Counted from the first letter of the stretch, positions 8,412-18,008 are shown. The stretch: DNA of 64,000 bases from Vibrio sp. B1FLJ16 (GCF_905175385.1 NZ_HG992750.1:62001-126000), one strand, 5' to 3'. Notes: generated from the letters alone by a model not told the origin. Translations and numbers: made by a program.

Positions 8412-9509
8412 TTAGCGTTGAAACTTCATCTCGTACATGCGCTTATCTGCGATGTTGATGAGCAGGTCTACATTGTCGCTATCGATGGGATATTTTGCTA
8501 TGCCTATGCTTGTGGAAAGCGAAGCCGCATTTTTATCCCCGAGTACCGGCGTATCAAAAACCGCATTGATATGACGCTTTATCTCGTCTTCTTTAATGCT
8601 TCTGTCTTCTGTGACCAGTGCAAATTCGTCTCCGCCCATGCGATATACAGAAAAGCTGTTCATCTCCATAGACTTCAGTCTGTCGGCTACAACTCGTAAA
8701 ACCTTGTCACCCGCAAGGTGTCCGAGAGTGTCATTAATCTCTTTGAACCCATTTAAATCCATAATGGATAACGAGAAGCTCGTGTTGTTGAGCGTATGTT
8801 TTGTCAGAGTTTCAAACAACGCATTGCGGTTACCCAGTTTGGTCAGAGGGTCGCTTAGCGCAAGTTTTCTGTGGAATCGGGATTCCCGATAAAAAAAGTA
8901 AATCAAAGACAATGTTGATAAAACAAACGTCGCAAACAGAGCGTATTGCGCTTGTACCAGCCGTTGTGTTTCACCTTTTTGCGCTTCATATACTTTGTCG
9001 GTTATACGAAAGTTTTGGTTAACGAAGTCTACTAAATCAAGGTTGATTGCCTGTGCTGCAAGATAAAACTGGGCAGCAGCCTGGTGGTTGCCCTTTTGGG
9101 CTTCTATCAGCAGGGGTTCCAGCTGTTTAAATTGTTGAAAGAGATCGACAAAATACTGCTGAATATTGTTGCGTGAGAAGAAAGTGTAAGCATCATCACT
9201 ATTGATTAGAACATCAAAACGGCTCCAGGCGAGTTCATATTGCAGCTCTGTCGCTTCAAAATTCGATATATTTTCATCTAGTCGGCGAGCCTCGCTATCC
9301 AGCTCGGTGAGTTCCTTGGAAAGTTGGAATAAAAACCATGTTGCCTGTTTCTGCTCGTTAGTGAAACTCTGAGTTAATGTGCGGGCTTGTTGAAGTAAGA
9401 TAATGTTTGCAAGTAATAAAGACAGAGCGAAAACCCAAAGTAACAATTTACTTGTATTGGTTTTGCGCCACTTTTTGGTGGCTATTGTATTAGCTTCTGA
9501 TAACTTCAT
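8412..9509 (-). CDS. Membrane-anchored GGDEF diguanylate cyclase
   Basis: Makes cyclic di-GMP. Of 365 residues, the first 20 are cytoplasmic, helix one spans about 22-40, a helical periplasmic sensor region spans about 42-188, helix two spans about 189-207, and the GGDEF domain fills the rest. The active motif GGDEF is intact at 292-296. The RxxD inhibitory site normally five residues ahead of it is absent (NSFSVYR), so product inhibition through the I-site is not expected. The start codon overlaps the stop of the upstream exported protein gene (TAATG on the minus strand), so the two are co-translated and the small protein may feed the periplasmic sensor. Confidence 0.92.
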   Translation of the reverse strand: MKLSEANTIATKKWRKTNTSKLLLWVFALSLLLANIILLQQARTLTQSFTNEQKQATWFLFQLSKELTELDSEARRLDENISNFEATELQYELAWSRFDVLINSDDAYTFFSRNNIQQYFVDLFQQFKQLEPLLIEAQKGNHQAAAQFYLAAQAINLDLVDFVNQNFRITDKVYEAQKGETQRLVQAQYALFATFVLSTLSLIYFFYRESRFHRKLALSDPLTKLGNRNALFETLTKHTLNNTSFSLSIMDLNGFKEINDTLGHLAGDKVLRVVADRLKSMEMNSFSVYRMGGDEFALVTEDRSIKEDEIKRHINAVFDTPVLGDKNAASLSTSIGIAKYPIDSDNVDLLINIADKRMYEMKFQR

Positions 9510-9979
9510 TATTCTTGAACTAATGTAATTTCATTGACCTGCCATACCATCTGAGCATGATATTTTGTTCGGTTGAGTTCTGGGTAGAGGTTTAACGGAT
9601 AAACCACCCAGTAAGGGCCTTTATTTCGGACTTTTACATAGTGCTTGTCTTTTTTATAGGCCAATATTGGTTGATAGTTGATAATATCTTCGCGAGAGAT
9701 GTTGGAGTGATAATTATTGAGACCTTTGATATCGATTAGTTCGGGAATACTGCCATAAGCCTCAGTTAACAGGGTGCTAAGCTTTATACCGGTAAATTCA
9801 GATTTTTCCTTAAGCCAAGGTAACTTTGTTATGTATGTTGTTTCTGGCAAAGATTGAATATCTTCTAACGTCAGGGATATCACCGGCTGTTTCGGAGCAC
9901 TAAATAAGAGTGGGTGTGCAGAAACAAGCGGCGCAAAAAACAGCAAGCCTAATACAAGTATCTTTTTCATTTTATTCAT
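9509..9979 (-). CDS. Exported protein with a sulfite-oxidase-type (SUOX-like) fold
   Basis: A protein of 156 residues from the chosen ATG at 9979, which opens a clear signal peptide (MNKMKKILVLGLLFFAPLVSA, cleavage after VSA). Starting at an upstream ATG would put 16 extra residues ahead of the signal. The mature part (YITKLPWLKEKSEFTGI, YVKVRNKGPYWVVYPL) resembles the small molybdopterin-dependent-oxidoreductase-like periplasmic proteins that often sit beside GGDEF genes. No cofactor-binding cysteine is visible, so it is probably a ligand-binding partner and not an enzyme. Its stop overlaps the start of the diguanylate cyclase. Role inferred from coupling. Confidence 0.72.
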   Translation of the reverse strand: MNKMKKILVLGLLFFAPLVSAHPLLFSAPKQPVISLTLEDIQSLPETTYITKLPWLKEKSEFTGIKLSTLLTEAYGSIPELIDIKGLNNYHSNISREDIINYQPILAYKKDKHYVKVRNKGPYWVVYPLNLYPELNRTKYHAQMVWQVNEITLVQE

Positions 9980-10027
9980 TGTTGAATTTTCATTCTCTAA
10001 TACAGTTCGCGTAAAAGCTGCTAGCAA

Positions 10028-10308
10028 TCGCTTATTTATAATAGTGATAACTTAAGTACGTGAGCTGGTTGGTAAAAAATATATTGTGCTTGAAAAATAA
10101 CCTTACGTTAACTTTTCGTCAAGACTCTTCGCTTGCTTGTTTTATAAAAGCCGTCAGAAATAGCGGAAATGTGGATGTTTATAGGAAATTAACGTGCGTT
10201 CAATGCATAATAGATATTATTGTCAATTAATTGTGTTCTATCTTGTATCCTAGTTCGTTGTAATTTTTTAAATCTTTGTATATGTATTCTATTTGGGTAA
10301 GTATTCAA
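10028..10308. other. AT-rich intergenic stretch, no gene seen
   Basis: Upstream of the minus-strand SUOX-like/GGDEF operon. No open frame with a plausible start was found. It should hold the promoter of that operon, but I cannot single out the boxes. Confidence 0.4.
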
Positions 10309-10343
10309 GAAATAAAACCACTAAAATTGAGTGGCTTTATTTC
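10309..10343 (-). terminator. Hairpin downstream of the formaldehyde detoxification genes
   Basis: Stem GAAATAAAACCACT/AGTGGCTTTATTTC with one mismatch and a seven-base loop. The A/T-rich arms give a T-rich tail in both directions. It lies on the far side of the palindromic repeat from the minus-strand S-formylglutathione hydrolase gene and could end its transcripts. Confidence 0.55.
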
Positions 10344-10354
10344 CTGTGAGTATA

Positions 10355-10621
10355 TATACCCAAGTGACTTCAAGATGCAGAATTCAGAGCAATGCCACTG
10401 ATTCAAGTTCAAGAAAAACGATGCTGTGTAATAGCGAGCTCTTTCCAAGTCGTTTGACGATGAAATTGTTTCAGTGGCATGCTCCCAAAGGGCGAGTTGC
10501 CTTGGCTTACATACTTTGTTAACGATTTTTGATTTAGAACCACTAGATCATCAAATCGTTGCCTCGTCTGTAAGCCAAGTCATTCTCGCTGAACCGGGCA
10601 TCTTGAGGTTACTTGGGTATA
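10355..10621. repeat. Palindromic intergenic repeat type 1, copy A (about 267 bp)
   Basis: The ends are imperfect inverted repeats: TATACCCAAGTGACTTCAAG on the left and a matching CTTGAGGTTACTTGGGTATA on the right. A second full copy lies inverted at 51689-51954 and an end fragment at 50702. Internal shared blocks include the CATTCTCGCTGAACC region and the AACGATTTTTGATTTAGAA region. No transposase is encoded, so it behaves like a miniature inverted-repeat element. It sits immediately after the S-formylglutathione hydrolase stop codon. Confidence 0.85.
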
Positions 10622-10626
10622 ACTAT

Positions 10627-11466
10627 TTATTCGAATAAGTACTTGGCGTGAAAGTTCAGGTGATCGTCTATAAAACTCGATATGAAGTAATAGCTGTGAT
10701 CGTAACCCGGTTGCATACGCAGTTTCAATTCTGATTCATGCACTTTAGCGGCTGCGGTTAACGCATCAGGCTTAAGCTGTTCGCTCAAAAAACCGTCTGC
10801 ATCGCCTTGATCGACCAAAATAGGTAACGGTGAACGGCTTTGCTTTAGCAATTCACTCGCATCGTACTGCTTCCAGTTTTCGATATCCGTACCCAGATAA
10901 GCAGTAAATGCTTTCTGACCCCAAGGACATTGCATTGGATTACTGATAGGGCTGAATGCAGAGATAGAGCGGTACTGATCAGCATTTTTCAAACCTATGG
11001 TTAAGGCTCCATGGCCACCCATACTGTGACCGGAAATAGACTTCACATCACTGACCGGGAAGTTACTCTCAATAATTGCCGGCAGTTCCCGGGTGATGTA
11101 GTCGTACATAGAGTAATGCAGTGACCATGGCGTTTGCGTCGCATTGAGGTAAAAGCCGGCACCCTGACCAAGATCGTAATTTTCATCGTCTGCAACACCT
11201 TCTCCGCGCGGGCTGGTATCCGGGGCAATGATTGCTATGCCGAGTTCGGCAGCCATGCGAAATGCGCCTGCCTTCTGCATAAAGTTTTCGTCAGTGCAAG
11301 TCAGACCGGATAACCAGTACAGCACAGGCACTGGGTTTGATTTTGTTGCGTTTGGTGGCAGGAAAATAGCGAAGCGCATCGTGCAGTTAAGCGATGTGGA
11401 TTCGTGGGTGTATTGTTTGTGCCAGCCGCCAAACACTTTGGCCTGACTCACGTTTTCAATCATCAT
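10627..11466 (-). CDS. frmB: S-formylglutathione hydrolase
   Basis: Hydrolyses S-formylglutathione to formate and glutathione, the second step of formaldehyde detoxification. From the ATG at 11466 it has 279 residues, matching FrmB/FghA (about 277); GAGAG lies nine bases upstream of that start. The alpha/beta-hydrolase nucleophile serine is in GHSMGGHGAL, the aspartate is in the DQGDADGF region and the histidine in GYDHSYYF. FGGWHKQYTHES near the N-terminus is typical of the family. The dehydrogenase gene lies just upstream in the same orientation, so the pair form an operon. Confidence 0.95.
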   Translation of the reverse strand: MMIENVSQAKVFGGWHKQYTHESTSLNCTMRFAIFLPPNATKSNPVPVLYWLSGLTCTDENFMQKAGAFRMAAELGIAIIAPDTSPRGEGVADDENYDLGQGAGFYLNATQTPWSLHYSMYDYITRELPAIIESNFPVSDVKSISGHSMGGHGALTIGLKNADQYRSISAFSPISNPMQCPWGQKAFTAYLGTDIENWKQYDASELLKQSRSPLPILVDQGDADGFLSEQLKPDALTAAAKVHESELKLRMQPGYDHSYYFISSFIDDHLNFHAKYLFE

Positions 11467-11512
11467 GAAAAAACTCTCAAAAAGTAGAAACGGCAAAGGG
11501 CCGTAAATGAAT

Positions 11513-11535
11513 CAGGCTCCCCAAAGGAGAGCCTG
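11513..11535 (-). other. Intercistronic hairpin between frmA and frmB
   Basis: Inverted repeat CAGGCTC/GAGCCTG with a short inner CC/GG pairing. No clear T tract follows on the minus strand. It may stabilise the upstream message or attenuate frmB relative to frmA. Confidence 0.45.
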
Positions 11536-11545
11536 TGACTGACAA

Positions 11546-12712
<1,167 letters not shown>

Positions 12713-12745
12713 TCAATAGGTAGGCTGAGTAATTCAATAGGTAGG
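12713..12745. promoter_or_regulatory. Paired 12-bp direct repeats upstream of frmA
   Basis: TCAATAGGTAGG occurs twice with a 21-bp period, about two helical turns, 19-51 bp upstream of the frmA ATG. The spacing fits two protein dimers or a cooperative regulator bound on one face of the helix. The regulator is not known. Confidence 0.45.
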
Positions 12746-12942
12746 ATTAGTTATTAAGCCTAGCTGAGCTTGGATTTTTCGCCTGTTGTTTTCTTATGTT
12801 TCATTCTATCTATTTCAGTAAGATTGATAATCCGTCCATTTTGAAAATCATTTTTACATATGCGTAATAATTGGTTGTCTTCAGAGTAGGAGGGGCAATT
12901 TATCGCATTGTTCATATTTTTAAATTAAACATGCCAAATAAA

Positions 12943-12957
12943 TGAAACGTCGTTTCA
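12943..12957 (+). promoter_or_regulatory. KdgR box upstream of kduI
   Basis: TGAAACGTCGTTTCA is a perfect 7+1+7 palindrome that fits the enterobacterial KdgR consensus (TRAAAYRNYRTTTYA core). It lies 171 bp before the kduI ATG. A KdgR homologue is encoded at 22678-23460. Confidence 0.75.
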
Positions 12958-13128
12958 AGATCTAACTTTTGAGCCTATTTCAGCCTTAAAAAACGCCTGA
13001 TGTCACATTTAATTCGGTTTTGACCAGATGCTCATTGCCGGAGATCTCAATTCAATTTAAATCAAATTTGAACGATATTGATCATATATGAACAATCGAT
13101 ACACTTATCTCAAACAAAGGAGAGATAG

Positions 13129-13971
13129 ATGTATACCAATTACAACAGCAATCCGCTGGACGCGAAGCAGTACGATACGCAGCGTTTGCGCGACGAATTT
13201 CTCAATGAAAATTTATTTGTTGAAGACAAAATAACCCTGCTTTACAGCCACATCGATCGCGTGGTTGCTCTGGGTGTCTGCCCGAGCTCGAAGCCCCTGA
13301 GTCTGGACGAATACATTGATAATGATGTGTTTGGTACTGACTATTTTTTGCAGCGCCGTGAGCTGGGTATGGTGAACCTTGGTCAGGCTCCAATCGAAGT
13401 AAGCACAGCAAACAACACCTATAAGCTTGAACATCTTGATGCGCTGTATTTGGGCAAAGATGAGCAGAACGTTACTTTTACGTCATTGAATTCTGAGCAA
13501 GAAGCGGTGATGTACTGTCTGAGTGCGCCTGCACATCATGTTTATCCGTCTCGCCTGATCACACGCCAAGACGCAAAAGTGGTTGAGCTTGGCTCGATCG
13601 AAACCGCGAACCAGCGCGTGATTAACCAATATCTACATCCTGATGTTCTGCCAACATGCCAGCTGTGCATGGGCGTGACGCATCTCGCGACGGGCAGCGT
13701 GTGGAATACCATGCCGGCTCATACTCACGAGCGTCGTATGGAGGCTTACCTCTATTTCAATGTTAAAGCGGATCAGGTGGTTTTCCATTTCATGGGAGAG
13801 CCGACAGAGACAAGACATATTGTGGTGCGTGACAAGCAGTTAGTTTTGTCGCCTAGCTGGTCTATTCACTCTGGCTGCGGAACGAGCAATTACAGCTTTG
13901 TCTGGGGCATGCTTGGCGAAAACCAGACCTTTGATGACATGGATTTCGTCGATATGAACGCGATCCGATAA
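13129..13971 (+). CDS. kduI: 5-dehydro-4-deoxy-D-glucuronate isomerase
   Basis: Cytoplasmic cupin-type isomerase that turns 5-keto-4-deoxyuronate (DKI), from unsaturated galacturonate, into 2,5-diketo-3-deoxygluconate. It has 280 residues against 278 in E. coli. The metal-binding region is recognisable in MPAHTHERRMEAYLYF, with another histidine in SIHSGCGTSNYSF. The start has an AGGAGAG site. It is separated from the TRAP genes by a palindromic element. A second, unrelated isomerase for the same step seems to be encoded at 25390. Confidence 0.95.
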   Translation: MYTNYNSNPLDAKQYDTQRLRDEFLNENLFVEDKITLLYSHIDRVVALGVCPSSKPLSLDEYIDNDVFGTDYFLQRRELGMVNLGQAPIEVSTANNTYKLEHLDALYLGKDEQNVTFTSLNSEQEAVMYCLSAPAHHVYPSRLITRQDAKVVELGSIETANQRVINQYLHPDVLPTCQLCMGVTHLATGSVWNTMPAHTHERRMEAYLYFNVKADQVVFHFMGEPTETRHIVVRDKQLVLSPSWSIHSGCGTSNYSFVWGMLGENQTFDDMDFVDMNAIR

Positions 13972-13993
13972 AAACAGAACAATCCAAATAAAG

Positions 13994-14259
13994 AGGGTCT
14001 GTTGACCTTTCGAGCTGATTTTTGCTGCAGTTTGTGGGTTCTTGATACAAGGCAGAGGCTTTGAAATGTAGTTGGCCTACCTGATAAGCCGATAACGCAG
14101 TAGAAAGGAGCCACAAACGCAGCCCGAAGGGTTCGGCTAAAAGCGTTTTACTCTTTGTTGAGAGGTGTTTGCTTAGAGTGACTAGGCTACAAACCTCTCG
14201 TCGCGATTAAAACGCTTTTATCTCGAACAAAAATTAACCACGAAAGATAAACAGACCCT
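13994..14259. repeat. Palindromic intergenic element type 2 (266 bp, MITE-like)
   Basis: It is bounded by 19-bp inverted repeats, AGGGTCTGTTGACCTTTCG on the left and CGAAAGATAAACAGACCCT on the right (17 of 19 match). Inside are three nested inverted repeats: GCTGCAGTTTGTGG/CCACAAACGCAGC, TAAAAGCGTTTTA/TAAAACGCTTTTA and GAGAGGTGTTTG/CAAACCTCTC. There is no coding capacity. It separates kduI from the TRAP operon and could act as terminator, promoter or RNA-processing site there. Confidence 0.8.
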
Positions 14260-14293
14260 GTACCCTACAAAAATTTTCACAAGGATTTTAGAT

Positions 14294-15277
14294 ATGAAAA
14301 AAGTACTGAAATTAGCAACGCTGTCTGCTTTGGTAAGTGTTGGTCTGGGCGCAACTTCAATGGCGCAAGCAGCAACTGAAATTAAAGCGGCGTTTAACCA
14401 GTCTGATAACCACCCTCAGTATCATGCGCTTCAGGAGTTCGGCAAAAAGCTGAACGAGCAAACAGACGGTCGTTACAAACTGTCTATCTATGCTAACGAA
14501 CTGCTTGGTGACCAGCGTGCTGCACTTGAACTTGTGCAGAACGGTGCGATTCAAATGGCAGTGGTAGCAAACCCTCTGATTGAAAACTACGACGCTACTT
14601 TCCGTGTGATCGGTATGCCTTACGTTTACACAGGTCCTAAGCACCAGGAAGCGGTATTTACTTCGGGTGAACTAGACGATCTGTTTGCTTCAACTCAACG
14701 TTTCGGCTTTGAGGTTCTAACGGCTTACACAGCTGGCGCACGTAGCATGTACACCAAGAGCGGGCCGGTAGAAAAAGTTGCAGACATGAAAGGCAACAAG
14801 ATTCGTGTAATGCAGTCAGAAACTATGATTAAGATGCTTTCCTGTATGGGTGGTACGGGCGTTCCTATGAGTCAGGGTGAGGTTTATACCGCGATTCAAC
14901 AGGGCGTGCTGGACGGTGCTGAGAACAACGAAATTACTTATGCTGACCTTAAGCAGTATGAAGTAGCGCCTTATTTCTCATCTACCCGCCACCTGATGGT
15001 TCCGGATTTAGTGGTTGCCAGCAGCTACTTCATCAACTCAATGTCGAAAGAAGACCAGGCTACTTTCCGTCGCTTAGCGAAAGAAAGCACGCCTGAGCAG
15101 TTCAAGATGTGGAATGAGCGCGTAAGTACAGCAATGGAAACAGCGAAGTCACACGGTGCTACTTTCAATGAAGTTGACATCAAACCTTTCCAGGACAGCT
15201 GTCAGCCACTACAAAAAGTTCTGACTGAATCTCCTGCTCAGAAAAAGCTATTCGAAAAAATCTCTGCTCTGAGATAA
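14294..15277 (+). CDS. TRAP transporter periplasmic binding protein (DctP family)
   Basis: Solute-binding subunit, 327 residues, with a signal peptide (MKKVLKLATLSALVSVGLG, cleavage near AQA). The mature protein has the DctP layout: a strand/helix start EIKAAFNQSDNHPQYHALQEF, the substrate carboxylate-binding arginine region NKIRVMQS, and EVYTAIQQGVLDGAENN. Placement beside kduI suggests galacturonate, glucuronate or a short unsaturated uronide as ligand (inference). AAGGA precedes the start. A terminator-like hairpin after the gene should make this subunit more abundant than the membrane subunits. Confidence 0.9.
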   Translation: MKKVLKLATLSALVSVGLGATSMAQAATEIKAAFNQSDNHPQYHALQEFGKKLNEQTDGRYKLSIYANELLGDQRAALELVQNGAIQMAVVANPLIENYDATFRVIGMPYVYTGPKHQEAVFTSGELDDLFASTQRFGFEVLTAYTAGARSMYTKSGPVEKVADMKGNKIRVMQSETMIKMLSCMGGTGVPMSQGEVYTAIQQGVLDGAENNEITYADLKQYEVAPYFSSTRHLMVPDLVVASSYFINSMSKEDQATFRRLAKESTPEQFKMWNERVSTAMETAKSHGATFNEVDIKPFQDSCQPLQKVLTESPAQKKLFEKISALR

Positions 15278-15292
15278 GAGTCAATGTTTTAG

Positions 15293-15317
15293 GGAGCCAG
15301 CGTGCTGGCTCCTTTTT
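15293..15317 (+). terminator. Intercistronic terminator/attenuator between dctP- and dctQ-like genes
   Basis: Stem GGAGCCAGC/GCTGGCTCC directly followed by five T. It lies inside what should be one operon, so it probably terminates part of the transcripts after the binding protein gene. Confidence 0.75.
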
Positions 15318-15328
15318 GGATCGTCGTT

Positions 15329-15868
15329 ATGCAAAAAACAAAACTCCAAACGTTATTGTCTGGAATGACAGTGGTTAAACAGTGGGTGGATAAGCTTCTC
15401 TCACTGATTTTGATCGTTATTGTGGGCACCATGACCGCTTTAGTGACTTATCAGGTAGCGTCACGTTATTTATTCAACAGTCCGAGTGCCGTCAGTGAAG
15501 TGCTTTCCCGTTACTTGTTTATTTGGTTAATTCTATTTGGTAGTGCTTACGTATTTGGTTTACGTGAACATATGGCAATTAGCTTTATCAAAGATAAATT
15601 CAAAGCTAAATATCGCTTATGTGCAGAGATGTTCATTGAACTCGTCACTGCAAGCTTCGCTTATGCCATCATGATTACCGGTGGTTACAACAGTGCACTG
15701 CGCCAGATGTGGCAGCTTGACTCAGCGCTGCAAATTCCGATGGGTGTCATCTACTCCGCAATTCCTATTTCTGGTGCGCTGATCCTGTTTTATTTCATCT
15801 ACAACGAATTAAATCTGGTTAATCAGTTCAAGTCACTTAAACACAGCTCAACAGCAGGAGAGGTTTAA
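15329..15868 (+). CDS. TRAP transporter small permease (DctQ family)
   Basis: Four-helix membrane subunit of 179 residues from the ATG at 15329. A GTG nine codons upstream lies inside the terminator hairpin and is an unlikely start. Hydrophobic helices are at about 25-47, 60-80, 97-118 and 135-155, with the family motif SRYLFNSPSAVSEVLSRYLF after helix one. It partners the large permease whose gene begins two bases after its stop. The ribosome binding site is weak (GGA) and follows the hairpin T tract. Confidence 0.88.
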   Translation: MQKTKLQTLLSGMTVVKQWVDKLLSLILIVIVGTMTALVTYQVASRYLFNSPSAVSEVLSRYLFIWLILFGSAYVFGLREHMAISFIKDKFKAKYRLCAEMFIELVTASFAYAIMITGGYNSALRQMWQLDSALQIPMGVIYSAIPISGALILFYFIYNELNLVNQFKSLKHSSTAGEV

Positions 15869-15869
15869 T

Positions 15870-17177
15870 ATGGATATGGCACTTACAGCCTCACTCGTTA
15901 TGTTTGCTGGGGCGATATTCTTACTGGTGATTGGTGCGCCGATTGCTATCAGCGTCGGTGCAGCTTCGTTTGCTGCAATGACGGTGATTCTGCCATTTCA
16001 GGGTGCGATGACCACATCCGCTCAGCGTATGTTTGTTGGTCTCGACTCGTTTGCACTTCTCGCTATCCCATTTTTCATTCTGGCCGGTAACATTATGAAT
16101 AACGGCGGAATAGCGATTCGATTGATCAACTTCTCCAAGATCATCAGTGGCTTTTTTCCTGGTTCGTTAGCTCAGACCAACGTTGTGTCTAACATGCTTT
16201 TCGGATCGATCAGCGGATCTGGCGTTGCTTCAGCCGCTGCTGTTGGTGGCATTATGTCACCGATCCAAAAGAAAGAAGGCTACGATCCGGCGTTCAGTAC
16301 GGCGGTTAATATCGCATCTGCACCGACAGGAATGCTGATCCCGCCAAGCAACACGCTTATTGTTTACGCGACTGTAGCGGGCAGTGTGTCTGTTTCGGCT
16401 CTGTTTGTTGGTGGTTATATCCCTGGTATTTTATGGGGATTGAGCGTGATGGTGATTGCGGGCTTCATGGCTAAGCGTCGTGGCTATATTGCTAAGCACT
16501 CAATGACGCTTAAAGACTGCGCGAATGTGACCTTGCAGGCCGTTCCGAGCTTGTCTCTGATTGTCGTTGTAATTGGTGGTATTCTTGGCGGTGTATTTAC
16601 TGCGACAGAGGCTTCAGCAATTGCGGTGGTTTACTCGCTGTTTCTGACCTCGTGTTATCGATCCCTGAAGATCAGTGCTCTGCCACAGATTTTCCTGAAC
16701 ACAGCGAAAATGTCAGCGATTGTTATCTTTATGCTGGCAACATCGTCAATCATGTCATGGGTAATGGCGTTTACGCAGATACCGGGAATGATCGCGGACT
16801 CTTTACTGTCGCTGACAGACAATCCGTTTTTGATCCTGCTTATCATTAACTTAGTATTGCTGTTTGTTGGTACCTTTATGGACCCGACTCCGGCAGTATT
16901 GATCTTTACTCCTATTTTCCTGCCAATCTGTACGTCTCTTGGTATGGATCCGGTGCAGTTCGGTATCTTGCTAGTGTTCAACCTGTCGCTCGGTACTATC
17001 ACGCCGCCGGTTGGCCCGATTCTGTTTACCGGATGTAAAGTGAGCGGGATCAGCATCGACAGCGTTATCCGCACCTTGTTACCGTTCTTCGTGATGGTGT
17101 TTGGTGTACTGATGCTGGTCACTTACGTACCTGCTATTTCACTGACTATTCCGCAATGGATGGGCTTGATTCGCTAA
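15870..17177 (+). CDS. TRAP transporter large permease (DctM family)
   Basis: Sodium-driven transport subunit of 435 residues with about twelve transmembrane segments and two re-entrant hairpins, as in the SiaQM/DctM structures. Conserved blocks include SGSGVASAAAVGGIM, a proline-rich turn in APTGMLIPPSNTLIVYA, and TEASAIAVVYSL; the last half carries TITPPVGPILF. AGGAGAGG precedes the ATG. With the two upstream genes it forms a complete TRAP system for an acidic sugar; a uronic acid is the likely substrate from context. Confidence 0.93.
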   Translation: MDMALTASLVMFAGAIFLLVIGAPIAISVGAASFAAMTVILPFQGAMTTSAQRMFVGLDSFALLAIPFFILAGNIMNNGGIAIRLINFSKIISGFFPGSLAQTNVVSNMLFGSISGSGVASAAAVGGIMSPIQKKEGYDPAFSTAVNIASAPTGMLIPPSNTLIVYATVAGSVSVSALFVGGYIPGILWGLSVMVIAGFMAKRRGYIAKHSMTLKDCANVTLQAVPSLSLIVVVIGGILGGVFTATEASAIAVVYSLFLTSCYRSLKISALPQIFLNTAKMSAIVIFMLATSSIMSWVMAFTQIPGMIADSLLSLTDNPFLILLIINLVLLFVGTFMDPTPAVLIFTPIFLPICTSLGMDPVQFGILLVFNLSLGTITPPVGPILFTGCKVSGISIDSVIRTLLPFFVMVFGVLMLVTYVPAISLTIPQWMGLIR

Positions 17178-17200
17178 GTAGCACTTTAAAGGAAAATCAC

Positions 17201-17257
17201 ATGCTGTCATACTGTTACGCGTGTATGACAGCATCATTCAACCATGACTACGACTAA
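17201..17257 (+). other. Possible 18-codon leader ORF and stem-loop before the IclR gene
   Basis: A short frame (MLSYCYACMTASFNHDYD) starts at ATG 17201 behind AAAGGA at good spacing and ends at 17257, overlapping the first codons of the IclR gene in another frame. The same DNA forms a perfect 12-bp stem ATGCTGTCATAC/GTATGACAGCAT (17201-17212, 17223-17234). The IclR start has no recognisable Shine-Dalgarno of its own, so coupling through this frame is possible. Unproven. Confidence 0.4.
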
Positions 17258-18008
17258 AAAAAATGAGTATCGGGCACCCGCATTAGAGAAAGGCCTCGAT
17301 ATTTTAGAACTCCTCGCAGCTTCAACCGTTCCCTTAACGAAAAAACAGATTGCTGAAAAACTCGATCGCAGTATCAGCGAGATTTTTCGTATGCTGTCGG
17401 TGCTTGTTGAAAGGCAGTATATCGAGTTTGATTCAGACCAGTCGACTTACGCTCTGAGCCTGAGAATGTTTGTACTGTCGAACCAGCACCCACCTGTCGC
17501 TCAAATGCTTAAACGCGCAACGCCTATGATGGAAGATCTGTGCTTAAAGGTGAATCAGTCCTGTCATCTCAGCCAGTACAAGCATGGGGAACTGGTGGTA
17601 ATCAGTGTGCAGGAAAGCCCGTACAAGATGGGATTTGGCTTGCGCTTAGGTGCAACTTTGGATGTCTGCTCTTCAGGTTCTGGTATCGTCCTGCTGGCGT
17701 TCTCCAGTGATGAACAGCGCGAGAAAATCCTCAAACAGTCCGGTGCCACAGATGTTGAAATTCAGCATGCGCTTACCAACATTGCTAAAACTCAGAGTGA
17801 TGGTTATTACCTGGGAGCGAGTCCGCAGATTTCTGGGGTTACCAATATCAGCTTTCCGATCTTTGGCGCGCTGGGTGAACTGATGGCAATCATGACGGTG
17901 CCGTACATGACATTAAATTCCCGAACTGTGCATCATCACATTGAAGATATTGAGCAGACCAGGCAAGAGCTTTCTTACGTTGCTAAGTATCTCAGTATGT
18001 TTGAATAA
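17244..18008 (+). CDS. IclR-family transcription regulator (TRAP operon-linked)
   Basis: A protein of 254 residues: winged helix-turn-helix at about 10-80 (KGLDILELLAASTVPLTKKQIAEKL then SISEIFRMLSVL) and an IclR effector domain (about 85-250, including ISGVTNISFPIFGALGELMA). It is distinct from the KdgR homologue encoded at 22678. Position just after the TRAP genes suggests it controls uronate uptake or kduI, but no operator is recognised. A hairpin and small upstream frame precede it. Confidence 0.88.
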   Translation: MTTTKKNEYRAPALEKGLDILELLAASTVPLTKKQIAEKLDRSISEIFRMLSVLVERQYIEFDSDQSTYALSLRMFVLSNQHPPVAQMLKRATPMMEDLCLKVNQSCHLSQYKHGELVVISVQESPYKMGFGLRLGATLDVCSSGSGIVLLAFSSDEQREKILKQSGATDVEIQHALTNIAKTQSDGYYLGASPQISGVTNISFPIFGALGELMAIMTVPYMTLNSRTVHHHIEDIEQTRQELSYVAKYLSMFE

